Source: Drosophila miranda (Eukaryota > Arthropoda > Insecta > Diptera > Drosophilidae). Taken from it: a stretch of DNA of 64,000 nucleotides. Both the position numbers and the translations under genes were made by a program. Under the pieces are notes generated by a model. It searched no databases, had not been told where the DNA came from, and was given only the letters and a program-made list of their open reading frames with translations. Each line of letters begins with the position of its first letter. Position 1 is the stretch's first letter. Where the stretch lies: the NCBI RefSeq assembly GCF_003369915.1, contig NC_046674.1, positions 30,259,657 to 30,323,656 on the forward strand. Reading direction: 5' to 3'. This document shows, piece after piece, positions 23,071 to 35,322 of this stretch.

Positions 23071-25789
23071 CTATGCCTGATAGGTACTGGCCGATACATT
23101 GCCACCGGTTCCCGTCCAGTTGGTGTGATGGAACTTGCCCTCGTCGCCAAGCAGCTCGTAGGTGTGGGCCCCAAAGTAGTCGCGCTGGGCCTGGAGAAGA
23201 TTTGCGGGAAGCTTGGCGGTGCGATAGCCGTCGTAGAAGCTTAGGGCGGTGGAGAGCGCTGGCACTGGAATGCCCCAGCGGAAGGCATTGGCCACCACCT
23301 CGCGCCACGAGTCCTGGCCTCGCTCAATGGCCTTCTTGAAGAAGTCGTCCAGCAGGAGGTTGGTCAGCTGCGGCTGCGATGTGTACGCGTCCTTGATGTT
23401 TCCCAGAAAGACGCTGCGTATGATGCAGCCGCCGCGCCACATCAGCGCAATACCACCGTAGTTCAGCCTCCAGTTGTTTTCCTTGGCCGCCTCCCGCATC
23501 AGCATAAATCCCTGCGCGTAACTAACAATTTTGGAGCAGTACAGGGCGTGCTTGATGTCGTCGAGGAACTTGGTCACATTTGCAACGGTCGGCTTCACTG
23601 AGGAACCCTTGAGCACACCGCTAGCATGGACGCGCTCCTGCTTGAGGGCGGATAGGCAGCGGGAGAAGACAGCCTCGCCAATGAGCGTCACGGGAACGCC
23701 GTATTGTAGGGCGGCAATGGCAGTCCATTTGCCCGTACCCTTCTGGCCGGCCGTATCCCGAATCCGTTCCAGCAGGTGTCCCTTGGTGTCTTTGTACTTC
23801 AGAATGTCGCGCGTGATCTCGATGAGGAAAGAGTCTAGCTCGGCCGAGTTCCACTTGCCGAACTCATCAGCCATCTGGGTGGCGGACAGACCCAGGCTCT
23901 GCATAATGTGATAGGCCTCGCAGATTAACTGCATGTCTCCATACTCGATGCCATTGTGCACCATCTTGACAAAGTGGCCCGCACCCCCATCGCCGACCCA
24001 CTCACAACAGGGCTCGCCATCAGCCTTGGCGCAGATGGCCTGAAAGATAGGCTTAATCAGGGGCCAGGCGGCTTCGTGTCCGCCGGGCATCAGAGAGGGT
24101 CCGTGACGGGCACCCTCCTCGCCACCGCTGACGCCTGAGCCCACAAAAAGCAGTCCCAGCTTCTCCAGCTCGGCGCAGCGACGCGACGTGTCCTGGTACT
24201 CAGAGTTGCCGCCATCAATAATCACATCACCGCGGGAAAGCAGCGGCACTAGTTGCTCGATGAAGTCGTCGACGGCGCTGCCGGCTGAAACGGGATTGGA
24301 AAAGCATAGAGCACGATTAGTCAAGGTTAATTGGCTGTTCTGCCGATTGAAAAAGTCACGCAGCCAGCCCGAAGCATGGCTAACCTTGATTTGAGGTCAC
24401 CTCCAAGTCGTTCCTTGCCAAGCACTCCTCCAACCCCAGATAAGGCCAACAAGTATTTGTGATAGCATTTCATCTATCTATCTAGCGGTCGTTTTTAGGG
24501 ATGTACATATGTACATAGTATGTACGTATGTATGTATTTAATAAGAATGAATCACTGGCATTGTGTGAAAGATTGGCGGGATAAACGAGCGAAGAGGATG
24601 GCTGAAGAGAGTTGAGAGCGAGGAAATCCCCTCTGCAATAGCCTGCCTCTTCAGGTGTGACCTATAATGAATGTCAAAGAATTTCGGTTGGTAGGCGAGC
24701 AGTCTATGCGTTCCATACAACAGAGATAAGTCGCGCACGTTGATTAGCATACGAGAGCAGCAATATTTATGTGTGTGCAATTTGCAGTAGAGATTAGAAT
24801 CACTTGTGTGGAGCAACAGTGAAAGTCACTCCATGTATTTCACGTACTATGTGTGGGTGAGGAGTAGCTGTGAAAGTGATTGCATCTGTTGGGCAAGTTT
24901 ATGAGCCGGTTTATGAATATTTAATGGTTTCGGTTTAACGCTTGTTTTTTCTTTAGTACAGACTTGCTCTTCTTTACTTTAGAGTGGAGCTCTAAAAAAT
25001 TACATATTTAGTTTTGCATGTATTTTGTTGGATTCGTGCTTTCAGACCCATGCCTCGTATCCATTGCATACAAAAATCGCACTACTCAAATCGCAGCTAA
25101 AAAGGAATACTGAGATTAGAGCAGCAATAACAACAACCGTTGATATCGTTTAATCGAAAGCTTGGTGAATACGCTCAGTGAGTATATCATAATTGTTCTC
25201 TCCCTCTCCCTCTCTCTCTCTCTCTCTCCATTTCTTACATGCCATGCCCTATCCCGCACATTGCGGGATGCAACTTGCAAACAAAAAAAAACAGCAAATA
25301 TCAACCGAATAATGACATTGCTTTGACTTCCACACAAACATAAAAACACTCACACACGTAGAGGAGCAGGGTACAAAAGCGATCGCTTCACGCCACTCCA
25401 AAAAAAAAAATACAAGCCAAGCGCTTAAAACAGCAGGTTTTAAAACCAAAAATTTCACTTAATTTCAACTTACCCTTGACCAACAGCATAATTTTTCGCG
25501 GCGTTTTTAGCTTCTCGACCATGTCCTTCAGTGACTCAGCGCCAATCACATTTGTGCCTTTGGCCTCGTTAGCGAGAAACTCTTTGACCTTGGCCACCGT
25601 GCGGTTGTAGGCGCACACAACAAACCCCTTCTCGTCCATATTCAATATGAGATTCTGGCCCATCACGGCCAGTCCAATAAGTGCAATGTCAGCTTTTCTG
25701 TGCAGAAACAGGGGAAATGCAACAGGTGCAACAACGGGTGTTAATTTCCTTCACTTTTTCTGTTTCGTTAGTTCCGCTTACCCGCTCAT
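23071..25789 (-). CDS. Pgd: 6-phosphogluconate dehydrogenase (decarboxylating)
   Basis: Three exons on the minus strand: a start exon with only 8 coding bases (25789-25782, ATG AGC GG), then 25697-25474 and 24284-23071. The protein is 481 residues, the fly length. The NADP-binding turn GLAVMG is at about residues 11-16. The catalytic segment GHFVKMVHNGIEYGD and the family tract DGGNSEY and GVSGGEEGARHGPS are intact. The enzyme is the third step of the oxidative pentose phosphate pathway in the cytosol, converting 6-phosphogluconate to ribulose 5-phosphate with release of CO2 and NADPH. The second intron is 1.19 kb. The next exon joins G|CC to give VKAGSAVDDF. It is a classical X-linked, dosage-compensated gene in flies; I did not identify a compensation site. 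Confidence 0.97.
24285..25473 (-). other. Second intron of Pgd
   Basis: 1.19 kb, starting gtaag and ending ttcag on the minus strand. It contains a TATG/TACATA-rich patch at 24.5 kb and a CT run at 25200-25228. No nested gene is supported. Confidence 0.7.
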
Positions 25790-27334
25790 CTTGTCGCTTC
25801 CTTTTTGTCAAAACAATAAATATGTATTTAGGAATTCAAATTGGTTTCTGATGTTTTTCTCGGTGCTTTTGTAGTATGTTTTTTCGCGATCTGCCACTAG
25901 CGTTGCCAACTCTACGTGTGGACTGTAGCTTTTGCTGATTCAAAGTGCCGCTCGGTTGGACGGCGCACAGCGATAAATGCCAAAGCGGCGAAACGACGCA
26001 CAGTGGGGCCTCAGCCGAAAAGAAGCGACAAAAGTCAAAGAAGTTTTTGAGCGCCATTGAAGCCAAAACTATGAATAAAAATAAACAATTCGACGTAGCT
26101 CTTAACAGTTTTTTGAAACATAAAATTATTATGTACATATATAGAAATTGACCAATAAAATTGTTAATCAATAAAAAAATGATGTTGCATTTTATAAGGA
26201 AAATATGCGCATTTCGGTGCAACTTTGACAATGTTTTGTCAATTTTTATTCATGCAAAAAAAATCTTGGAAGAAAATATCTTTATTCGTTCAGTAATTTA
26301 TCACTTGGCAAGCTGAAAGGGCCGAAGGCCCCACTGTGCCACGGGCGCGTGCTTTTGCCCCAGCCGAACCGTGTGTGTGTGTTACTAGAGCTTTGGCAGC
26401 AGCGCCACTCACTCCACCTTGAGCCGCCCTCTGTCGAGACGTAGCAGACGACGCTAGAGCTTTCTCCGTTCTCTCTGTGTGGATCATGAACTTCACCCTT
26501 GACCGACCGTTAAAGTTTCGCCGCAGAAAGCTGTGTGCTTTAATCACGTTTGAGCTTTCTGGCGTTCAGACACTGAGTTACTGTGTACTTTTCGTTGAGA
26601 TCTGAAATTGAAAATCCGCCTGAAAAAAATCGATAGATTGTAAGACCCAATGTATACGTTCGTTTGAACAATTTTTCTTTGATGTAAGGCTAAACTACAT
26701 ACATTAATTTCTTCATTCTGGCTATAATGATACGATCTGAATCTGGTTCAGATTCTGCCGTTTAGAAGATATAATCATTTTCTACGATTCTGCGTTTTTG
26801 GTTTTCTTGTATCTTTGAAATTGTGGATGCAACTGATTTTCGTCCTTTGTGGGGGTGCAAGGAGGCGAAATTTTGAAATACACTTGTAACAGTGGCATAT
26901 TAAAGAAGTCTGGATACAAAATGTCGTTGCTCTAGCTCTTATAGTCTCTGAGCACTAGGTGCTCATAGAGACGGACAGACAGACAGACAGACGGACGGAC
27001 GGACGGACGGACAGAAAGACATGGCTCTATCTACTCGGCTATTGATGCTTAAACGCTTCCTTCGGGACGTCTGGACGTTATAAAAATCGATAATAGCATT
27101 TAATATAAATTTTACAGTGATGTAAATTGTTCGATTTTTACTATTATTAAAAGTTGTCACTCTTTCGACCGAGCCCAATAAAATGATCTTTTTCACATTT
27201 TATTAAGTATACTTTACACGGATTACAAATTACAATTAACAAAAAAAATTAGCACAAAGAAAGGGGATTTTTGAGATGGTATCTTTACATATGTAAATGT
27301 ACGTTTTATCTATCACTTTATTCCGGTGCACAGC
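25790..27334. other. Intergenic, Pgd upstream region and D2hgdh 3' flank
   Basis: The right side of the Pgd start should hold its promoter. Most of 26.7-27.1 kb is a copy of a dispersed repeat (listed separately). A GC-richer piece at 26.3-26.5 kb has no supported coding frame. Confidence 0.45.
26690..27085 (+). repeat. Dispersed fly repeat, partial copy
   Basis: Shares with other copies in the window the words CTGGCTATAATGATACGATC, ATTTTCGTCCTTTGTGGGG, TTGCTCTAGCTCTTATAGTC and a GACAGACAGACGGACGGACG run, then CATGGCTCTATCTACTCG. It lacks the terminal GAGTATCGGGTATA. It is non-coding. It may be a MITE or Helitron-like element (SGM/ISY type is one possibility); I cannot assign a family. Confidence 0.7.
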
Positions 27335-30155
27335 TTAGTTGAGAACCTTGTACGGGTTAAGAATGCCGTTAGGGTCAAGGAGCTTCTTCATTTCGCGCAT
27401 CCAGTCGATGGCCACCACATTCTTCGAGTAATGTAGATAGTCCTTCTTGAGGAAGCCTATGCCATGCTCGGCACTAATGCTGCCCTTCAGCTTGGAGGTG
27501 TACTCGTAGACGAAGGGTTCGACACGCTTGTAGATCTCGTCGTTGAACTCTTCGCAGGAGACATTCAGATGCAGGTTGGAGTCGCCCAGGTGGCCGTAGC
27601 CGCACACGATGGTGGCCAGGGAGCCGCAGCGCTCCCGCATCACGTCCACGATGTTGTAGAAATCGCGCAGTGGCAGGGAGATGTCGTACTTGAAGCAAAA
27701 GCTCTTCTCGATAAGCCCCAAGGGTACCATTTCACGTATCTTCCAGATCTCCTGCACCTTGCCGGGATCGCCGGTGACAGTGCCGTCCTGGATTTCACCC
27801 CTCTCCATACCATCGCCGATAAACTGATTGATCTTCTCCTCGTCGTGGTCGCCGTTGCTGCCTGAGGTCTCGATTAGCATGTAAAAGGGAAAGCCCGATA
27901 TGGGGGCGCTGTCAGAACAAACAGATTAAGAATAATTCTATGATATTTGTTTCTAGAAGATCCTTGCCGAATCAGAGCCACTTACTTGAGGAACTTGAAC
28001 TGCTGGAGAGCCGTGTTCAGGGCTCGCTCGTCTATCAGCTCGCAGGAGCTGAGGATCTCCCCAAGGTTACGCTTGGCGCTGACGAACGTTTTCAGGACGT
28101 CATCGAACGAGTTGAGCCCGATGAAGGCCACGTTGACGGCCTTTGAGGAGTGTGGACACAGCATCGAAAGCTTCGTGATCACTCCCAGCGTGCCCTCGGA
28201 CCCGATGAACAGGTGCTTCATATGGTATCCCGTATTGTCCTTCTTGAAGTTCGACATCAAGTCGAGCACCTGGCCGTTGGCCAGCACCGCCTCCACGCCC
28301 AGCACAGACCCGTGCAGGTTACCGTACCTCACCACACGCACTCCGCCCGCATTCGTCGACACATTTCCACCGATGTGGCAGCTGGCCTTGGCACCCAGGT
28401 CCAGCGGTACCGTCAGACCCACGTCCCTGGCCCGCTGGTCGAAGTTCTCCAGAATGCAGCCCGACTCGACGACCGCAATGCCCGTGACCTCGTCCACGGA
28501 CAGCACCTTGTTCAGCCGCTGAAGGGACAACACAATCTCGTCACAGATGGGCACCGACCCGCCCACCAGTCCCGTATTGCCGCCCTGGGGCACCACGGCC
28601 AGCTTCCGTTCGTTGCAGTGCCTCAGAATGGCGGCCACTTCCTCAGTGTTGCCGGGCTTCAGGACCAGCTTGCTGTTGCCTAAAACGATAAATGACTCAA
28701 TCAGAATAAACAAGAAGACAGAGTTCTTGATAACATAAAAGCTTTACGAAAGTTAAGAAAATCGTTCTGAATGTTTGACGAAAAACTAGGTGAACTATAT
28801 ATCCATCGAAAAATTGAAGCCTTTATGCAAAAGTTTAGCTAATAGAACCGTATGGAATGAAAAAAACCATTGTAATAAACCAGTAAGAAAGCGCGTGGGC
28901 GGCGTGATTAGCCACTGCAAATTGTTCCTTCTGACTATAATAATAATCTGATCTGATCTAGATTCGGCCAACTGCTAGATATGGTCATTCTCGTATCTTC
29001 AAAATTGTTGATGACACAGATTTTCGTTCTTAAGGGGGGCGGAAGGCGGTGGTGCAAAATTTTTGAATACGCTTGTGCAGGTGCGGTATCTCAGGAGTGT
29101 GGATACCAAATTTAGTTGCTCTAGCTCTTATAGTCTCTGAGAAATAGGCCCTCTTCTGGAGCGATAGGCAAAGAAGACCAGGAATCGTTTGTGTTAGAGA
29201 GAGACAGAGCGAGAAAGAATGAAATAGTTTGGTTCATCCTGGCTGTAATAATGATACGATCTGTTTCAGATCCGGCAGTCTAGAAGATAGTCATTCTCTA
29301 TAATTCTATTTGGTTTTCTCTTGACTTGAAAAAAGTGGATGCCACAGAGTTAAGGTGCTTTGCGGGGCGAAAGGCGGGGCGAAGTTTTGAAATACTCTTG
29401 TAACAGTGAGATATCACAGGAGTGTGGATCAAAAATTTTGTTGCTCTAGCTCTCATTGTCTCTGAGAACTAGGCGCTCACGCTGACCAAGAATATATATA
29501 CTTCATGGGGTCGGAAACGCTTCCTTCTGGGCGTTACACAAATCCATTTTCCCGACAAATCTAATATTCCCCTCTCTTTGAGTATCGGGTATAAAAAGAA
29601 GAAAAGGATACGGAAACAGAAGAGTTATCCTTATATCTTCGTATGCCCATTAGCATACCACGTATCCGCTTGAGAAAGCAAATGTTGTATCCCTCCAGAT
29701 CTTCGGTGAGGACATGATTCTTGCCCAGCAGCTTCTCAAAGTGGGTCACATCCTTGTCGCTCAGAGCGGCATAGTTGCCACGTTGCACATTGTCCGTGAT
29801 CTACAATAAAAGAAGGGCATGGCATACATTTTTAGCACAACTGTACGTGGGAGGAGTGGACGCTGGATTTCGAAGATGGTGGTGATGTCACAGAGCGTGT
29901 CTGGGGAAATCAACCACCATTTGCTAACACGGATTGGATTTTTGCGATGCCACGCCCTCGTTGCAACCACCACCATTCACAGCGCAACCAGAACTGACCG
30001 TGCTACGAATACTCGTTGCCTACCTGTGTGAGCTCCGGCATCGGCGCCCCGCTGCCCGCCATCGTCCTTACGTTCGTTTTCGTCTGTGTGGGCGGACGCA
30101 GCAGGGGGGCGGTGGTCGCTAATCTGCGCATTTGCAGGAGCCGCTGGAAGCGCAT
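27335..30155 (-). CDS. D2hgdh: D-2-hydroxyglutarate dehydrogenase, mitochondrial
   Basis: Four exons on the minus strand, 30155-30024, 29800-29659, 28679-27986 and 27908-27335, encode about 513 residues. The start [15 protein letters not shown] is basic and free of acidic residues, as for a mitochondrial presequence. The FAD-binding (PCMH-type) domain carries [22 protein letters not shown] and [13 protein letters not shown]. The C-terminal FAD-oxidase domain has [12 protein letters not shown] and SAEHGIG. The enzyme oxidises D-2-hydroxyglutarate to 2-oxoglutarate in mitochondria and passes electrons to the electron-transfer flavoprotein. The 979-bp second intron has been invaded by two tandem units of the dispersed repeat. 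Splice phases all agree (R-G|GC-N, N|APISGF). Confidence 0.94.
28900..29600 (+). repeat. Dispersed fly repeat with internal tandem duplication, in D2hgdh intron
   Basis: Two consecutive units, about 28930-29150 and 29240-29480, each with TAATAATGATACGATCTG-like, CACAG..TT, GCGAAAGGCGG-like, TTGCTCTAGCTCT and GTCTCTGAGAA words. They are followed by one terminal part, CAAGAATATATATACTTCAT and GGGTCGGAAACGCTTCCTTC, ending GAGTATCGGGTATA at about 29596. Same family and orientation as 26690-27085 and 32870-33537. Confidence 0.7.
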
Positions 30156-32384
30156 GGTGTATGTGGAGCGGGACTTCAGGGGGAACCAAACTGCCTGTAT
30201 TCTTTATTTCTTCCTTCTTTGGTCACAAAGGCTGCAATGAGAGAGGAATGCCAGTCAGCCGAACGATCGCCCACACGAAATTCTTACTAGTATAAATCTT
30301 AAGAACCTCTACTCGACGTGTTTATGAATACACCACTCCGCAACGCAGCCCGTATCACACTGATAGCACCACACAGAGAACTCATAGAACTTTTCCACTG
30401 TCCAGACGTCAGACCCGACGCTCTATCGCAGTGATAGTGGCCCACTACCACCACTGACACCACTATCAGTCCAGCAGGCAGTCCCCCACTTGTGGTGGCA
30501 TTAACGCATGCATAAAAATTATCATATTTATTTTGGGACACACACACATGCACACACAGTCAGGCAAAACGCAAAGCAAAAGCAAACAATGGTCCGGCCG
30601 GTTCGGGTCTGGTCTGGTTTCGGGTCGAAAAGTGCAGCCCAGAGTCAACATTTTTATGATTGCCCTTGGTTTACCGCTAGGTAAAGGTAAAACCAGAATA
30701 TTGTTTACAAACTCATTTGGAAAATAAAAATTTCTACCTGCTCGAAAATGATCTCGGATCTGTCTTCATTGGTCATGGGGATTAAGAAAAACAATTTTTG
30801 TATGGCTTGTGATTGCCGGGAAAGTATACGTAGTGAAAAAGAACCATCAAAGTACGGCTATAATAATATAATGTACATATGAATAAGTTCGATTTTTACT
30901 TATAAACGATTCGCATACATATGCAACCGAATATGAACATATAAATAATGCATTTATGTACATACATATATAAATAAATAATATACTCGATGAGATCGGA
31001 AAATACTTCCCTCGCTATTTTGCAAATATACGATATTTTCATGTGAAGTGTAGTTACTTTTTTAACCATAAATTTAAATATTAATTAATTAAAAGCTAAT
31101 GTGCCAATACTTTAGTAAACCCAATTTTATACTTTTTTCGATAAAAAAAATGTTACAAAATAATTTAATAAAATTACGCTTATAAAAATTGTCCAATCTT
31201 ATATACAAAATATTTATTTATCGTTAATTTCATTCCTTTTTTAAACAAGTTTTTACAAATTTGTTTGTTTATTGAGTATTTTCCGCTCTTTCCACTCATA
31301 TGTGTGTTTATTACCTCGAAATAATCTCCGTCTTGGCGTGTCCAAAACAAGAGTGTATCAAAATACTCGCCTAACAGGTAGATGATGATAAGCGAGAGAT
31401 GGCGTATGAGGGCAGAACCTATGTGAAACCGGTTGTAAAACCAAACATCAATTTCATCAATTCGATTCAATGTCATTACTTATCGCGTAGAGTTAATCAA
31501 AATATACACACAAATAAATCCTCACAAGTGGGAATGAACAATAAACGTATGGTAGCTTTTTTTTTACCATTAAACTGGATGAATTCGGTATAATCACCAT
31601 TGAGATATGTAGAGAAATGGGTGCCATATTAAGGAGAGCTACACGCGCCTACCAAAATAAACACAAAATCTCTCTCTCTCTCTCTTTTTCTTTTTTCTCT
31701 CTATCTCTCTGAACTTTTTGACTCTGGAATGGAAAATCACCGAAAACACACACTTCTTGTTGTAATTCACACATACAATTTGTATTAGCCTGGCGATTAA
31801 GACAGATTAGGGAAATTCTCTCCCAATATCAAAATATTCCTGTGACTGGTTTTGATTGCGAGTGCAATTGAGCAAAGCGTTTAAATCGTTATCAGAACAA
31901 CTAAAACTAAACATCGACTAAACGTGCCACAACGAGGGAGGCGGAAACTACATATGTACATATATCCCATATGATCGCGGTTAAAGCTCTCTCTCTCTCC
32001 CGCGCTAATTGAGCTTTTGTAGTTTGAACCATCGAAGAGAGGAGGGAATATATACATACATATGTAAGGTGATGTACCTATGAATGTCAAATACGTGTAG
32101 AAATACATAGCTTTATACGACTTTTTGCAAAACAAATTCCGGACAGATTCCAACAATGGGCCATGATTTTGTTCTATCATCGGAACCTCTCGGTAACGCT
32201 AAGTCTGTTACGGCAAGAGTGGGGAGTTGGTGGAACCAGCCCTATCTCATAAACAAATCCGGAAGGCCTCGGTCTCTGTTCCTTTACAAACGTGACATTC
32301 CCGGACATTCCCGTGACGCGGACATCTGAAGCGCGGAGAAAAACGCTAAAATAAGTATAAAAATAATGATAACATATTAAAAAT

Positions 32385-32560
32385 ACATGAAATCAGAAAT
32401 TTGAATCGAAGGGAGCTTGCCAAAATGTTGTAGATATATAAAAAATTTAAGGAGATGCATTTGTAATGGCTATTGTCTTAAATAAGCCTTAATAGAATGA
32501 ATATATACATAAATACTCATCAAATTACATGTTAGGGGTGCGGTAGGGGATAAAATTTAT
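32385..32560 (+). repeat. Repeat copy, inverted partner of 63430-63660
   Basis: Reverse complement of a stretch at the right end of the window. Shared words include CTATTAAGGCTTATTTAAG, GACAATAGCCATT and GGCAAGCT. It is non-coding and the family is unknown. Confidence 0.65.
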
Positions 32561-32869
32561 CTCTGTTCGTATATATGTATATCAATACAATCAATACAAT
32601 TTTTAGAATTTATGCCAAAATATCGACCGTCTGGCTCAATGTGCACCAGTTTAGCTTGCTAACCAAATTTTGTTTGAATTGGAAAGAAATGAGAGTGTTT
32701 GCAAGTAGTGCCAGCGTGTTTTGAAGGGCAACTATCTGACAAATTTGAAACGCCATTTGCTCGACGGCAGATTGGTTCCAGAAAAAACCGTGAAAAAAAA
32801 GACATTGATCGTATGAAAAACGAGGTGCAACGTTGAGAGTTGCTGTAACTCTACATTTATACCCGATAC

Positions 32870-33537
32870 ATAGTCAGTATGGCTCTCATCTGCCGGACGG
32901 CACTAACATTGCACGAGACGCCAAAGAGTGCGTGTGAGAGAGACAGAAAATCAGTCAAAAGGTCTTGTTGTTCACAGCGTAGCGACCGAAAAATTAGTCT
33001 TTATATAATAATGATCCGATCAGATCCAGATTCTGCAATCTGCGTTTTTAATTTTCTTGTATCTTCAATGTTGTGGTTTCCACAGATTTTCGTCCTTTGT
33101 GGGGACGGAAAGGGGTGGAGCGAAATTGTGAAATGTACTTGTAACAGTGAGATCTAACAAGAGTGTCGATACAAAATTTGGTTGCTCTAGCTTTAATAGT
33201 CTCTGAGATCTGTGGATGCCACAGATTTTCGTCGTTTGCGGGGGCGAAAGGGGGTGGAACGAAATTTTGAAATACACTTGTAACAGTGACGTATCACAGA
33301 ATGTTGGATACAAAATGTCGGCGCTCGTGCTCTAGCTCTCTTCAGCACTAGGCGCTCATAGGGACGGACAGACGGACGGACGGACAGAAAGACATGGCTC
33401 TATCTACTCGTCTATTGATGCTTATCAAGAATATATACACTTTATGGGGTCGGAAACTCTTCCTTCTGGACGTTGCACACATCCACTTTCACCACAAATC
33501 TAATATACCCCTATACTCATTTTGAGTATCGGGTATA
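32870..33537 (+). repeat. Dispersed fly repeat, most complete copy
   Basis: Begins near TATACCCGATACATAGTCAG (about 32860) and ends GAGTATCGGGTATA (about 33537), so its ends are short inverted copies of TATACCCGATA. The inner CACAGATTTTCGTCSTTTG..CGAAATT..GTAACAGTGA unit occurs twice in tandem (about 33075-33200 and 33205-33300). It then carries the GACGGACGGACGGACAG run. No protein is coded, so it is non-autonomous. Confidence 0.7.
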
Positions 33538-33680
33538 AATAGGTGATTGGTTCCTTAAACCTTTTCAAAATTATGGAAAAAATTAGGGAACGTTGGAAAA
33601 CAAATTTGCGTATACAACATTTCTCTACCAAACACGTCTCATTGCATTGATAGTTCACAAAATACTAACACATTTCTATT
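33538..33680 (+). repeat. Short repeat, direct partner of 53700-53850
   Basis: Shares AGGTGATTGGTTCCTT, a later ATTACG/ATTATGGAAAAAATT-like stretch and GGAAAACAAATTT with 53.7 kb. A preceding block, GATTGGTTCC..AAAAAAGACAT, is also shared (32770 and 53650), with the long dispersed repeat inserted between them here. Confidence 0.5.
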
Positions 33681-34712
33681 GCAAAAAGGGAATTCCCTTA
33701 AATTTCCACAAAAAGGGAATTACCCTAATTTAACAAATTTAATGGAAACAATTTATTGAAATAACTGAAATTTCCGTTCTTAAAAGATGCGACACTTGAA
33801 TATGACTCTCATATTGAAAACATTTTTATTTTGAATGTGGTCGCGAACGACATCGACAAAATTCTCAAAAATCAATTAGAGTGTTCTTATTATGAGAAAG
33901 AAATTTGGGTTATGGTAAGTCCTTTCCAAAGGACAAAAAATCGAAAATAAAACCATAGAAGGATGTAGGTAGGTAGGTAGGATGTAATGAAAATACATAC
34001 ATAAGTGAGAAAATTGATAAAACTAGGTGTTGTCTGAGTGATTTCATAAAGAACTGGTCAAATTATGGCAAAAAAATAAAAAACCGAACCAAAATACTTC
34101 CGAGGTCGCTAAACGATCTGTTCTGCGAGCTTGATAAAAAATCAACTGGCTCACGCCGTAATGGGATATTGCTCACCACAGCATAATAGCGCTCACACTA
34201 CTGTGAAAACGATCCAATTGTAATTCCTCTTTGCTCCTCACTTCCTTTACTTCCTTAAGTCCTTAAAAATATAAAAAAAGAAACCCTTATGACCCTTCAA
34301 AATTCAATATTTGCTCCTTTGAAAATGCTATATAGCGACAGTTTCTACTCCACGCCATATGAATATTGCAAAAGCACAAGAGTATTCTAAGCTTTCGTCC
34401 GTAAGCTGAGGTTTTTTATTAATTACAGTCCCTTAAGGTGTGGAGTCTTCGAAAAAAACACGTTTTATTATTTTAGCACTGGCTTAAAGTACAGTTATAG
34501 ATTTTTAAATCGAGTTTTAGTCGTGTATTTTAGATGCGGCTCCCAGAACAGAACGCACATATGCGTTAATAGATACGTATATGAGTTGCTACATAGTGTT
34601 GGGATATGTATGTATATGTTTGAAAAATTGACAAAATAATAATAAATTAATTAGGAATTAATTAAAACCGATTAAAACCATTTAATTTTTAAACACTACC
34701 CTTTAGTTTCTT

Positions 34713-35322
34713 CTACCTATTTGATGCAGTTTGCTGCGGATATGTTAAAATGGGGGGATTTGATCCAAATTTTATCATAGGACTGCAAGTTTCATTGTTT
34801 TTTATTTTGCTCTCCTCCCACATGAGTTTGCTCTCACCACGTTCATTATCAGAGTTGATATACAAAAATTCGCCGATCTTGCCATTGTCAGCACCCCTCT
34901 CGATAGTCGAAGATGAGCAGTTGCCCCAAATCGTGTAAATGATAGAAGATATAACATTCTCTTTCAATTTTCTCAGTCCATTTACTAGTCCGCACACCGA
35001 AATTACATAATTTTGACGAAAACCTTTCAGGTACATACTGAAATTAGCATCGATGAACAATTAATCGGAATGACTAACCGTAGCAGTACCCAACCACATG
35101 TTTAAGTAAATCGTCCGACTTGGAATACTTTACCAGATCCCTGTTTCAAAATGCAGCTGATCAGTCATGGGTAAGTTCTTCTCCATCATGGAGAATGTCC
35201 GGGATGAACAAGTGCAACTAAAATGAAATATTAATAATGAATAATGAAATAAATAAATATGTAAAATACTCGTATAATAAATACTCACATTTTCCTTAAA
35301 TTTTGGAAGATTGAGGGGATTG
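34713..35322 (-). pseudogene. Unidentified spliced reading frame, probably decayed
   Basis: On the minus strand a 35-bp exon-like piece (35322-35288) is followed by a canonical 66-71 bp AT-rich intron (gtgagt .. ttttag, about 35287-35222), then an exon continuing to about 35133, where a weaker gtaaag donor and an acceptor at about 35038 give a 3' piece open to a TAG at 34713. One frame can be read through all three pieces without a stop. Another frame gives a more natural-looking peptide (NPLNLPKFKEN, LHLFIPDILHDGEELTHD) but then hits TGA. I do not recognise it. It looks like the remnant of an intron-containing gene; it could be a small live gene. Confidence 0.3.

Larger units (their letters stand above)
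30156..34700. other. Gene-poor region upstream of D2hgdh
   Basis: About 4.5 kb of AT-rich DNA. It should contain the D2hgdh promoter near 30.2-30.5 kb. Simple repeats (CT run at 31671-31686) and dispersed repeats at 32.39-32.52, 32.87-33.54 and 33.54-33.66 kb occupy parts. I see no supportable gene. Confidence 0.45.

Noticed and set aside
23071..24324. Starting Pgd at the codons upstream of 24284
   Set aside because: The frame extends past a good splice acceptor (ttttcag-type). Joining to the upstream exons gives the full 481-residue family length and restores the NADP-binding turn.
26970..27015. GACAGACGGACGGACG run considered as a satellite or array
   Set aside because: The same run recurs at 33.37 kb at the same place inside the dispersed repeat, so it is an internal simple repeat of that element.
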